From Bacillota bacterium (lineage in GTDB: Bacteria; Bacillota_A; Clostridia; Acetivibrionales; DUMB01): 5,527 nucleotides of DNA. This document shows positions 1 to 5,527 of this stretch, piece by piece. The number at the start of each line of letters is the position of its first letter. The first letter of the stretch is position 1. A program made the position numbers and the translations under genes. The stretch spans positions 1-5,527 of the forward strand of contig JAMOAC010000247.1 in the NCBI GenBank assembly GCA_023621975.1, in the 5' to 3' direction. The notes below the pieces were generated by a model. That model had not been told where the DNA came from. It saw only the letters and a list, made by a program, of their open reading frames with translations, and searched no databases.

Positions 1-153
1 TATCTCGGGAAGTAGGTTTACATATGAAGCAGGTTTTACATACAATACATTGCATGCAATACATACATATGAATTAAGTTTACACATGAAGCGGCAATGC
101 GCAATATATACAGTTTAAAATATTAATAACTTACGTGGAAGATAAATTAAACA
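1..153. other. Non-coding or unassigned 5' edge
   Basis: No gene can be supported here. One + strand frame is open from the window edge to a TAA at 116-118 and another to a TAA at 73-75. Both encode short peptides with no recognisable family features, so either could be chance or the tail of a gene starting outside the window. The only clear structure is a set of short repeats (listed separately). The terminator at 154-178 shows that a + strand transcript enters from the left, so this stretch is probably the 3' end or 3' untranslated region of an upstream unit. From 179 to about 245 I see nothing definite beyond a weak 7-bp inverted repeat. Confidence 0.4.
16..92. repeat. Cluster of short imperfect direct repeats with a 12-bp palindrome
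   Basis: A 15-base unit at 16-30 (GTTTACATATGAAGC) recurs at 78-92 with a single mismatch. Its core ACATATGAA appears a third time at 65-73. Between the outer copies lies the perfect palindrome ATTGCATGCAAT at 49-60, and the octamer CAATACAT occurs at both 43-50 and 57-64. The sequence is low in complexity (rich in CATA/ACAT), so slippage or chance is plausible. There is no regular unit-spacer pattern, so this is not a CRISPR array. Function unknown. Confidence 0.45.
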
Positions 154-178
154 GCCGGCACATTAGTGACCGGCTTTT
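154..178 (+). terminator. Rho-independent terminator of an upstream gene
   Basis: GCCGGCAC at 154-161 pairs with GTG-A-CCGGC at 166-174, giving an 8-bp GC-rich stem with one bulged A and the loop ATTA. TTTT follows directly at 175-178. The T-tract is on the + strand side, while the opposite side has no comparable T run, so it stops rightward transcription arriving from outside the window. It separates that unit from the permease operon and implies that the permeases have their own promoter between 179 and 360. Confidence 0.75.
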
Positions 179-248
179 CATAAAGGCTCATTTCTATTCT
201 TCCCTGTTCTTCACATCTTCAAATGGAAAATAGAATGCAGCTCTTTTT

Positions 249-277
249 TTGTTCATCAAAAGTGTACACTTTATTAC
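249..277 (+). promoter_or_regulatory. Candidate promoter for the permease operon
   Basis: A possible -35 box TTGTTC (249-254) lies 17 bases before a possible -10 box TATTAC (272-277). The matches to TTGACA and TATAAT are only 3/6 and 4/6, so the promoter is weak and may need an activator, as would suit a transporter under two-component control. The position is sensible: downstream of the terminator and about 80 bases before the first permease start. The 14-bp palindrome at 259-272 fills the spacer. Other AT-rich hexamers in 280-330 could serve instead. Confidence 0.35.
259..272. promoter_or_regulatory. Perfect 14-bp palindrome, candidate operator
   Basis: AAAGTGTACACTTT reads identically on both strands, centred between 265 and 266. 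It is the only long perfect palindrome between the upstream terminator and the first permease gene, and it sits in the spacer of the candidate promoter. A dimeric repressor of LacI or GntR type typically binds such a site and would block RNA polymerase here. The palindrome is seen directly; the operator role and the protein are inference. It does not fit the cre consensus. Confidence 0.4.
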
Positions 278-360
278 CATTCCTTAATTACGAATATTTA
301 TTTTTAATTGCCCTCCTTTGTTAGATAATTAATTTAGTCTAAGAAAGTGAGGGAGACACC

Positions 361-1245
361 ATGTTTGCAAGCAGGAAAGGTATAGGCAGGTTTAAGTACC
401 TGGTTTACGTACTGCCAGTAATAATATTTATTTCACTGATAATTTATGTCCCGTTTGTTATGAGTATGGCTTATTCATTTACCGAATGGAATGGAATAAG
501 CAAGGAAGCAAAATTTATAGGATTGGAGAACTTTAAATCCATATTTTTCGGTGACAGCTCATTTCAGTACTCGGCAGTGTTTACTATAAAGCACTCGATA
601 TTATTTATCATTATCGTAAATGTTTTGGCTTTATTAATAGCTGTATTGCTTGATAAAAAGCTGTATACCACAAATATACTTCGTGCCGGGTTCTTTGTAC
701 CTTACATATTAAGCCTGGTAATCGTAGGATTCATATGGAAATTTATCTTTATGCAGGGCTTCAATGCTTTAGAAGCAATCACCGGCTGGAAGGTATTTTC
801 ATGGAGTTGGCTGGGAGATGCAAAATTAGCATTTTGGTCGGTATTAATTGTTTCTATATGGCAATCTATCGGATTATACATTGTTATTTATATCGCAGGG
901 CTTCAATCAATACCGCACGACCTGGTGGAATCTTCCATCGTGGACGGAGCGGGAAGCATTAAAAGATTTTTCAATGTCATTTTGCCTCTTTTGATGCCGT
1001 CAGTCACAACATGTGTATTTTTAGCATTAACCAATTCAATTAAAGTTTTTGACATTATTGTATCCCTGACCAATGGCGGCCCCGGAGGCGCTACAATCAG
1101 CATCACCTATGACATATATAAGGAAGCTTTTCAAAATAACTTCTATGGCTATGGAACTGCAAAAGCGTTGATTCTTTTTGTAGCAATACTGTTGATAACG
1201 CTTGTGCAGGTGGCGTTCTTCAAGAGCAAGGAGGTTGAGATGTGA
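361..1245 (+). CDS. CUT1-family sugar ABC transporter permease, MalF/LacF type
   Basis: This 294-residue integral membrane protein would form one half of the channel of a binding-protein-dependent sugar importer. Six hydrophobic segments lie near residues 13-36, 74-96, 108-130, 157-180, 207-232 and 266-290, the usual MalF-like layout without the long periplasmic insert of E. coli MalF. Family marks are FIGLENF (52-58), the cytoplasmic EAA loop beginning at Glu190 (ESSIVDGAG, running to LLMP) that docks on the ATPase, and NGGPGGAT (238-245). The start is ATG at 361 with GAGGGAG at 349-355, five bases upstream. Length is normal and no lesion is visible. The TGA stop is one base from the next permease start, so the two are co-transcribed. 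The family is clear, but the substrate cannot be read; oligosaccharides are usual. Neither a binding protein nor an ATPase is in the window. Confidence 0.93.
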   Translation: MFASRKGIGRFKYLVYVLPVIIFISLIIYVPFVMSMAYSFTEWNGISKEAKFIGLENFKSIFFGDSSFQYSAVFTIKHSILFIIIVNVLALLIAVLLDKKLYTTNILRAGFFVPYILSLVIVGFIWKFIFMQGFNALEAITGWKVFSWSWLGDAKLAFWSVLIVSIWQSIGLYIVIYIAGLQSIPHDLVESSIVDGAGSIKRFFNVILPLLMPSVTTCVFLALTNSIKVFDIIVSLTNGGPGGATISITYDIYKEAFQNNFYGYGTAKALILFVAILLITLVQVAFFKSKEVEM

Positions 1246-1246
1246 C

Positions 1247-1993
1247 ATGAATAAAAATAAAAAAAACCTGATATTGCTTGAAATAATACTTATTATATCA
1301 TGTGCAATATTTATTTACCCTATATTTTTGGTGATTATAAATTCGTTGAAGAGTTATAAAGGGGTTATGACCAATGTCATAGCACTGCCGGATTCCTTGC
1401 ATTTTGAAAACTATGCGTATGTCTGGGAAAACATAAATTACCCAAGATTGTTTATAAACAATATTATCGTAACAGCTACTGCTATTATAGGTATTGTACT
1501 GTTTTGTTCCATTGCAGGATTTATACTTTCGAGGACAAGGACCAGGTTGAGCTGGCTTCTTTACATTTTTTGCATTGCTCCCATGCTTATTCCGTTCCAG
1601 ACAATAATGATTACATTAATAAACATGTATCATGGATTTGTTAAAAGCATTCCAAAAGAAATAGACGAAAGTGCAATTATTGACGGAGCATCAACATCCA
1701 GGATGTTTTTTTCAATAATATTTCCGCTGCTAAAACCGATTACCACTACAATTGTCGTAATAGACGTAATGTGGATATGGAATGATTTTTTACTGCCGCT
1801 GATATTCCTTGACGGGGCAAAGGAAACAAAAACCCTGACACTTGCTGCATATACTTTCATAGGACAGTACATAACTGATTGGCAGTATGCTATGACGGCC
1901 ATTGTCCTTGCAGTAATACCGTCTGTATTATTCTTTATATCCATGCAAAAGCATATCGTGAAGGGGATAACTGCCGGTGCCGTAAAGGGTTAG
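1247..1993 (+). CDS. CUT1-family sugar ABC permease, MalG type, with apparent internal in-frame deletion
   Basis: This is the partner permease of the preceding gene. It starts at ATG 1247, with AAGGAGG at 1228-1234 inside the upstream gene (12-base spacing). The 248 residues are about 30 short of the usual 275-280. Hydrophobic segments lie near residues 8-31, 71-94, 103-126, 164-187 and 215-237, five rather than six. Family marks remain: NSLK (32-35), IPFQ (115-118), YHGFVKSIPKE (128-138), the EAA loop from Glu141 (ESAIIDGAS through FPLLKP) and WIWNDFLLPL. The shortage lies between Met127 and Tyr128: relatives have a short loop and a fourth membrane helix between the IPFQ segment and YHGF. 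Losing one helix should put the EAA loop on the wrong side of the membrane or misfold the protein, so transport activity is doubtful. The frame is otherwise open and conserved, suggesting a recent event or an assembly artefact. Confidence 0.85.
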   Translation: MNKNKKNLILLEIILIISCAIFIYPIFLVIINSLKSYKGVMTNVIALPDSLHFENYAYVWENINYPRLFINNIIVTATAIIGIVLFCSIAGFILSRTRTRLSWLLYIFCIAPMLIPFQTIMITLINMYHGFVKSIPKEIDESAIIDGASTSRMFFSIIFPLLKPITTTIVVIDVMWIWNDFLLPLIFLDGAKETKTLTLAAYTFIGQYITDWQYAMTAIVLAVIPSVLFFISMQKHIVKGITAGAVKG

Positions 1994-2040
1994 GATCAGT
2001 ACAAATCAACATGCCCTGGTGCTGGGAAGGATAGAGTGAG

Positions 2041-2068
2041 TTGAAAACGCTGTCGAAATATGTATAAT
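2041..2068 (+). promoter_or_regulatory. Strong sigma-A type promoter for the kinase-regulator pair
   Basis: TTGAAA (2041-2046, 5/6 to consensus) and TATAAT (2063-2068, 6/6) are separated by 16 bases. This is by far the best promoter match in the window. Transcription would start near 2075, giving a leader of about 95 bases before the kinase ATG. It would let the sensor and regulator be made independently of the permeases. The -35 box lies inside the cre-like site. The -10 box is one half of a 12-bp AT palindrome (2063-2074), probably coincidental. Confidence 0.75.
2042..2055. promoter_or_regulatory. Catabolite-responsive element (cre), likely CcpA site
   Basis: TGAAAACGCTGTCG matches the cre consensus TGWAANCGNTNWCA at every defined position except the last, which is G instead of A. 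CcpA, a LacI-family regulator working with HPr-Ser-P, binds such sites in Firmicutes and represses when they overlap a promoter. This one covers most of the -35 box at 2041-2046 and part of the spacer, an arrangement expected to block RNA polymerase when a preferred sugar is present. That would shut down the sensor and regulator, and through them the transporter. Binding is inferred, and one chance match per few kilobases at this stringency is not excluded, but the placement argues for it. Confidence 0.6.
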
Positions 2069-2155
2069 ATTATATAAATTTGCAATAAAATGTTAATATG
2101 GCGGCTGAGCATTATGAAACAGGATCACTGTTGCACTGTATTTTTTAGTCTTAAT

Positions 2156-2160
2156 GAGGG
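2156..2160 (+). promoter_or_regulatory. Ribosome binding site that sets the kinase start
   Basis: GAGGG at 2156-2160 lies eight bases before ATG 2169. The in-frame ATG at 2154 overlaps this site and has only a T-rich stretch upstream, with no purine-rich site. The start at 2169 is therefore preferred, which removes five residues (MRDPG) from the longest reading frame. Confidence 0.65.
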
Positions 2161-2168
2161 ATCCGGGC

Positions 2169-3995
2169 ATGAAGCAAACAGTTTATAAAATATTAACCAC
2201 CATGAAGGGCATATTTACCAAAAAGCTGGCCAACAAGCTTGTATTCCTTTTTTCAGCTATTATTATACTTACAATAACTTCCCTGACTTTTGCTTCTTAT
2301 AAGATAATCGAAAAGGAATCCGTCAGAAATATCATTGATACCAATAGAAATAACCTTGTCCTGATTAATAAGAATATTGAAAGCTATTTTAAAGAAATTA
2401 ACCAGGTATCCCTGCCCCACTTGAAATATGACAACCTGTTAAATGCTTTAATGGGAGTAACGGATGAAATGACAGCCCGGGCTTTTTTGGAAGATTATGT
2501 CCGAAGCATGTTCTATTCCAGGAGTGATTTTGAGGGTATTTGCCTGTTTTTAATTGAACAGGACTGTTACCTGTATATATCAAAAGGCGACGGTATGGAT
2601 ATAAAGGTCAGAAAGGTTCATAAAGAGGGTATACCGCAGGAAGACTGGTATGTTAAGGCAATTAACAGCAAAAACAATATATATATCCAGCCTCTTTTTA
2701 TGTCAAAGAACAGCACTTATGCAATTAACCAGGATAAGTGCTATTTCGCATATCACAGGGTAATCAGAAATATCGTGGATAAAAAAGCATATGCTGTATT
2801 AACCTTTTTCTGCGATTACAGCAGCCTGAATGAAATAATAAAAAACACTTCCCTGACTGACGGCGAGCAGCTTTTTTTCATGGGTGATGATGGCAACATT
2901 TTTTATACAAATAGTATGGATAATTATAGTTATATCAACCGAAAGGATTTTAAAGACAGGCTTGCCGACACCGGTACCGGTGTATTTGATTGGGAAATTG
3001 AAGGGAATCATTATCTTACTGTTTTCAACACTTCAGATAATTTGAAATTTAAACTTGTTAAACTTATCCCTTATAGAAAAATATATCATGTAGCCCGAAC
3101 GAACAGGCTGCAAAGCATTTATATCGGAGGAATGATTTTAATTATTTCGGTTGTTTTGGTTGTTTTATCAGCCAATGCAATTATCAGGCCTGTTAAAAAG
3201 CTTACAAAAAAAATGCGCAGTTTCAGCGAGGGCAAATTCGACCTTGAAGCAAAAGTTGAAGGTAATGATGAAATTGCTGAGCTCACAAAGCAGTTCAATC
3301 AAATGGTAAGAAAAATAAATGACTTGATTAATGAAAAGTACATCATAAAAATTGAGGAAAAGAATGCAATTATAAAAGCACTCGAAGCGGAACTTAATCC
3401 GCACTTTCTGTACAATGCCCTGCAGGCTATATCAACTACCGCTTTAAAATCCGGAATGTATCATATAAGTGATATGGTCAATGCCCTCGCTTCAACCTTC
3501 CGATACACAATAAAAGGGAAGAAGTTTGTCAGATTGCAGGAAGAAATTCAATATATAAACGACTATCTGGTCATTCAAAAGGCAAGATTCGGTGACAGGC
3601 TCACAGTGGAATATGAAGTTGAAGATGCCGTTCTTGACGTGATGATCCCAAAAGTATCAATACAGATCCTGGTTGAGAATTCAATAAAACACGTATTGGA
3701 AAAAAACTATGCGGCAGTTTGTATAGTCATAAAAGCCTATGCAAAGGGTGATGATGTCATTATTTCAGTCAGCGATAACTGACCTGGAATTCCACCTGAA
3801 AAAATTGAGCAAATCAAATCCTATTTGGATGACAAAGGGGATCAGAGCAGCAATAATAACGCAGTGGGCCTGAAAAACCTGGATACGCGCTTAAAGCTGA
3901 TTTACAAGGATAAATCCAGCCTTTCCATAAAATCCGACCGTACCGGAACGGCAATCAGCTTTATTATACCAGGGGGTGAGGGAATTTATTTATAA
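2169..3995 (+). pseudogene. YesM/LytS-family sensor histidine kinase interrupted by an in-frame TGA
   Basis: This membrane sensor kinase would phosphorylate the regulator encoded next to it. In order it has a membrane helix (residues about 24-44), a large extracellular sensing region (about 45-316, probably Cache-like, with a WY motif at 160), a second helix (318-340), a HAMP linker (340-392), the phospho-acceptor segment ELNPHFLYNAL with His412, and the ATPase domain with the N-box Asn504 (VENSIKH). The reading frame stops at TGA 3780-3782, codon 538, right after Asp536-Asn537. Relatives read DNGPGIP here; this sequence reads DN-stop-PGIP and stays open in frame to TAA 3993-3995, including the second glycine box (VGLKNLDTRL, Gly567) and GTAISF (593-598). 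Uninterrupted, it would be a normal 608 residues. The 537-residue product lacks both glycine boxes and should not bind ATP properly. A single GGA-to-TGA change explains it. The context TGA-C is a leaky stop in bacteria, so slight read-through is possible. Confidence 0.88.
3971..3990 (+). promoter_or_regulatory. Ribosome binding site of the regulator with no standard start codon
   Basis: AGGGGGTGA (3971-3979) differs at one base from the ideal AGGAGGTGA and lies inside the end of the kinase gene. At the expected distance (11 bases after GGGGG, 8 after GGTGA) the in-frame codon is ATT at 3988-3990, where relatives have the ATG of M-Y-K-V-L-I-I-D-D-E. The only near alternative, GTG at 3976-3978, lies within the ribosome binding sequence itself and has no other one upstream. 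There is no in-frame ATG nearby. Either ATT is used, which is rare and inefficient, or the start codon has been lost. Confidence 0.6.
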
Positions 3996-5527
3996 GGTAT
4001 TAATCATTGATGACGAAGAACCTGCAAGAGAAGCGATAAAAATGCTTGCGGACTGGGACAGTATGAATGTGTATGAGGTTTTTGAGGCATGGGATGGAGA
4101 AAACGGCCTGAGGCTTATTGAAGAAAAAAAACCTGATATAGTTCTGGTTGATATGAAAATGCCGGGGATGGATGGCGTAGAATTACTCCAGATAGCTGAA
4201 AGCAGGTATCCTGATTTGGCTATAATAGTAATCAGTGGTTATGATAATTATGAGTATACACATCAGGCCATTCACTCCAGAGTAATTGATTATATTTTAA
4301 AGCCCATCAAGAGAGATGAGCTTAATAATGCTTTGGCAAAAGCCATTGAAACAATTTCCGCAAGAAGGAAAATGCAGAGCCGGTATATAGACAGGAATAT
4401 CATGCTGAACCTGTCTTTGCCCAGTTTGAAAGAAAAGCTTTATATTGCAGCTATTGACGGAAGTATCAGCAAACAGATGAAAGAAATATACAAGGAACTG
4501 ATAGATGCTGAGTGCGACACGAAATATTATTCCGTATCAATCTTCAGAATAATGAACCTGGAGGAGGTAAGCGACAAACACTTTAGTGAAATAAGCCTTG
4601 CACAGTTTGCCATTACCAGCGCAATCAATGAACTGTTTAATGATGAGTTTGAAAGTTTTAGTTTTGTAAATCCAAAAGACAATAATGAAATCATAATAAT
4701 TACTTCCTTCAAGGATGGTTCAAATACGGGGCTCAAAGATAATTATATTCATTTGATCAGGAGATCAAAAAGAAAGCTGAATCAGTTGTTTGAATTAATA
4801 ATAATAGTTGGAGCAGGAGGAATATATAAAGGAATAAACAACCTGAAGGAATCTTTCCTTGAGTCTGAAAAGCTTATCCGCAGTATCAATCTTTTGGATA
4901 ATAACGAAGGCATTGTATGTGACATGCCTGAAAATGTAAGCGTAATGAAGTTTTCTTTGCTGGAGCAAAAGAATTTGATTTTTAATGCTATTGAAGGAGG
5001 CAGTCTGGCATACATAAAGGGGATTATTGAAGGATTTGTTGAAAAGATTGAACAAACCGGGTTTCTCAGCCTGAGAGACGCAAACAGAATATTTGACGAA
5101 CTAATGCTTATTCTCAATAATTTTTCAATGCTTAAAGGGTATGATGCCAATGACCTGCTGTCCTATCTGAAAGACCTGCCGGGAACCGTCTGCAATTTTG
5201 AGCAGTTCAAGAAATACTTGCTTTATTCCATCGAGCTGTTTTACAACCATTACAAAAAACAGATAACGGATGATACTTTTAACATTTATGAAATAAAGGA
5301 ATTCATTGACAATAATTACTGCCAGGATATAAAAATATCCTATTTTACGGACAAGTACTTTATAAGCAGGGAATATTTGATGAAATTATTCAAAGATGAG
5401 TTTGGATGCGGAATATATGAGTATGTAATAAAGGTTAGAATGGAAAAAGCCAAAAAGCTGTTAGCCGATCCGGCTATTAAAATAAAGGACATATCACAGA
5501 TGCTGGGATACAGCGATAACAATTATT
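3988..5527 (+). CDS. YesN-type response regulator with AraC-family DNA-binding domain, 3' partial
   Basis: This cytoplasmic transcription regulator is the partner of the preceding kinase; their genes overlap by eight bases. Counting from codon 3988, the receiver domain (about 1-120) has the acidic pair Asp8-Asp9, phospho-acceptor Asp55 (VDMKMPGMDG), Ser83 (ISGYDNYEY) and Lys105 (LKPIKRDEL), all the residues needed for phosphorylation. A long helical, poorly conserved middle section (about 120-430) is usual for this family. The AraC domain starts near residue 436: first helix-turn-helix at ISYFTDKYFISREYLMKLFKDEFG, linker IYEYVIKVRMEKAKKLL, and the beginning of the second (IKDISQMLGYSDNNY), where the window ends after 513 codons. 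No stop or frameshift occurs. By family knowledge it would activate the sugar-transport genes when phosphorylated. Oddities: ATT at the expected start, and the kinase now terminates about 200 bases upstream, removing translational coupling. The start is uncertain (alternative GTG 3976). Confidence 0.88.
   Translation, partial: MYKVLIIDDEEPAREAIKMLADWDSMNVYEVFEAWDGENGLRLIEEKKPDIVLVDMKMPGMDGVELLQIAESRYPDLAIIVISGYDNYEYTHQAIHSRVIDYILKPIKRDELNNALAKAIETISARRKMQSRYIDRNIMLNLSLPSLKEKLYIAAIDGSISKQMKEIYKELIDAECDTKYYSVSIFRIMNLEEVSDKHFSEISLAQFAITSAINELFNDEFESFSFVNPKDNNEIIIITSFKDGSNTGLKDNYIHLIRRSKRKLNQLFELIIIVGAGGIYKGINNLKESFLESEKLIRSINLLDNNEGIVCDMPENVSVMKFSLLEQKNLIFNAIEGGSLAYIKGIIEGFVEKIEQTGFLSLRDANRIFDELMLILNNFSMLKGYDANDLLSYLKDLPGTVCNFEQFKKYLLYSIELFYNHYKKQITDDTFNIYEIKEFIDNNYCQDIKISYFTDKYFISREYLMKLFKDEFGCGIYEYVIKVRMEKAKKLLADPAIKIKDISQMLGYSDNNY

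Larger units (their letters stand above)
1994..2168 (+). other. Intergenic region between permease and kinase
   Basis: This 175-base gap holds the promoter and cre site listed separately and a leader of roughly 95 bases before the kinase start. There is no convincing terminator after the permease gene: CCCTGG...GGG around 2013-2027 forms at best a weak stem with no T-run. Read-through from the permeases into the kinase is therefore possible, and the kinase and regulator may be transcribed from two promoters. A T-run at 2141-2146 is not preceded by a good stem. Confidence 0.5.

Noticed and set aside
16..92. CRISPR array or iteron origin
   Set aside because: The repeats are too few, too short and irregularly spaced, and no cas or replication gene is nearby.
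192..235. Inverted repeat TTCTATT/AATAGAA followed by a T-run, as a second terminator
   Set aside because: The stem is 7 AT-rich base pairs with a 30-base loop, and the T-run begins eight bases after the stem, so it would not terminate well.
1202..1246. Longer start for the second permease (ATG at 1202)
   Set aside because: The added N-terminus is arginine-rich, overlaps the first permease, lacks a ribosome binding site and does not fit the family. ATG 1247 has AAGGAGG upstream.
2154..2168. Kinase start at ATG 2154
   Set aside because: This ATG overlaps the GAGGG ribosome binding site and has no purine-rich site of its own. ATG 2169 is correctly spaced.
3780..3782. TGA read as glycine by an alternative genetic code, as in Gracilibacteria/SR1
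   Set aside because: TGA lies exactly at a conserved glycine, but the dozens of other glycine codons in these genes are all GGN, and the first permease uses TGA as a normal stop at its expected family length. The gene families are also typically clostridial. A single mutation is far simpler.
3780..3782. Selenocysteine codon
   Set aside because: The family has glycine, not cysteine, at this position, and I see no clear SECIS-like hairpin directly after the TGA.
4527..5150. Minus-strand open frames inside the regulator gene
   Set aside because: They are shadows of a well-supported + strand gene, show no family features and have low-complexity composition.

Overview
The window looks like low-GC Firmicutes DNA, most likely from a clostridium of the cellulolytic/saccharolytic kind. 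It is AT-rich, has strong AGGAGG-type ribosome binding sites and a near-consensus sigma-A promoter. Its gene set is typical of such genomes: two CUT1-family sugar ABC permeases followed by a YesM/YesN-type two-component pair. The species cannot be read from the sequence.

Layout, all on the + strand. Positions 1-360 hold no recognisable gene. They contain short imperfect repeats, a Rho-independent terminator for something upstream, and a weak promoter candidate carrying a perfect 14-bp palindrome. Next come a MalF-type permease (361-1245) and, 1 base later, a MalG-type permease (1247-1993). A 175-bp gap carries a strong promoter whose -35 box overlaps a near-perfect catabolite-responsive element (cre). 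Then come a LytS/YesM-family sensor histidine kinase (2169-3995) and a YesN-family response regulator with an AraC-type output domain (3988 to the window end, cut off inside its second helix-turn-helix).

The intended biology is familiar. The kinase would sense an extracellular carbohydrate or transporter state, phosphorylate the regulator, and the regulator would switch on the sugar transporter, with CcpA-type repression added. No substrate-binding protein and no ATPase gene is in view. Clostridial CUT1 systems often share an ATPase encoded elsewhere, but the binding protein is normally adjacent.

The notable point is that the module appears damaged at three separate places. (1) The MalG-type permease lacks about 30 residues in frame, including one expected membrane helix just before the EAA loop. 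(2) The kinase has an in-frame TGA exactly where the first glycine of the DNGPG ATP-binding motif belongs, and the rest of the ATPase domain continues in frame for 70 codons. (3) The regulator has no ATG/GTG/TTG at the position its ribosome binding site and family alignment point to; the codon there is ATT. The simplest reading is a transporter-regulator operon in decay. Local sequence or assembly error is the main alternative, and genuine recoding is much less likely. I see no evidence of an undescribed system.
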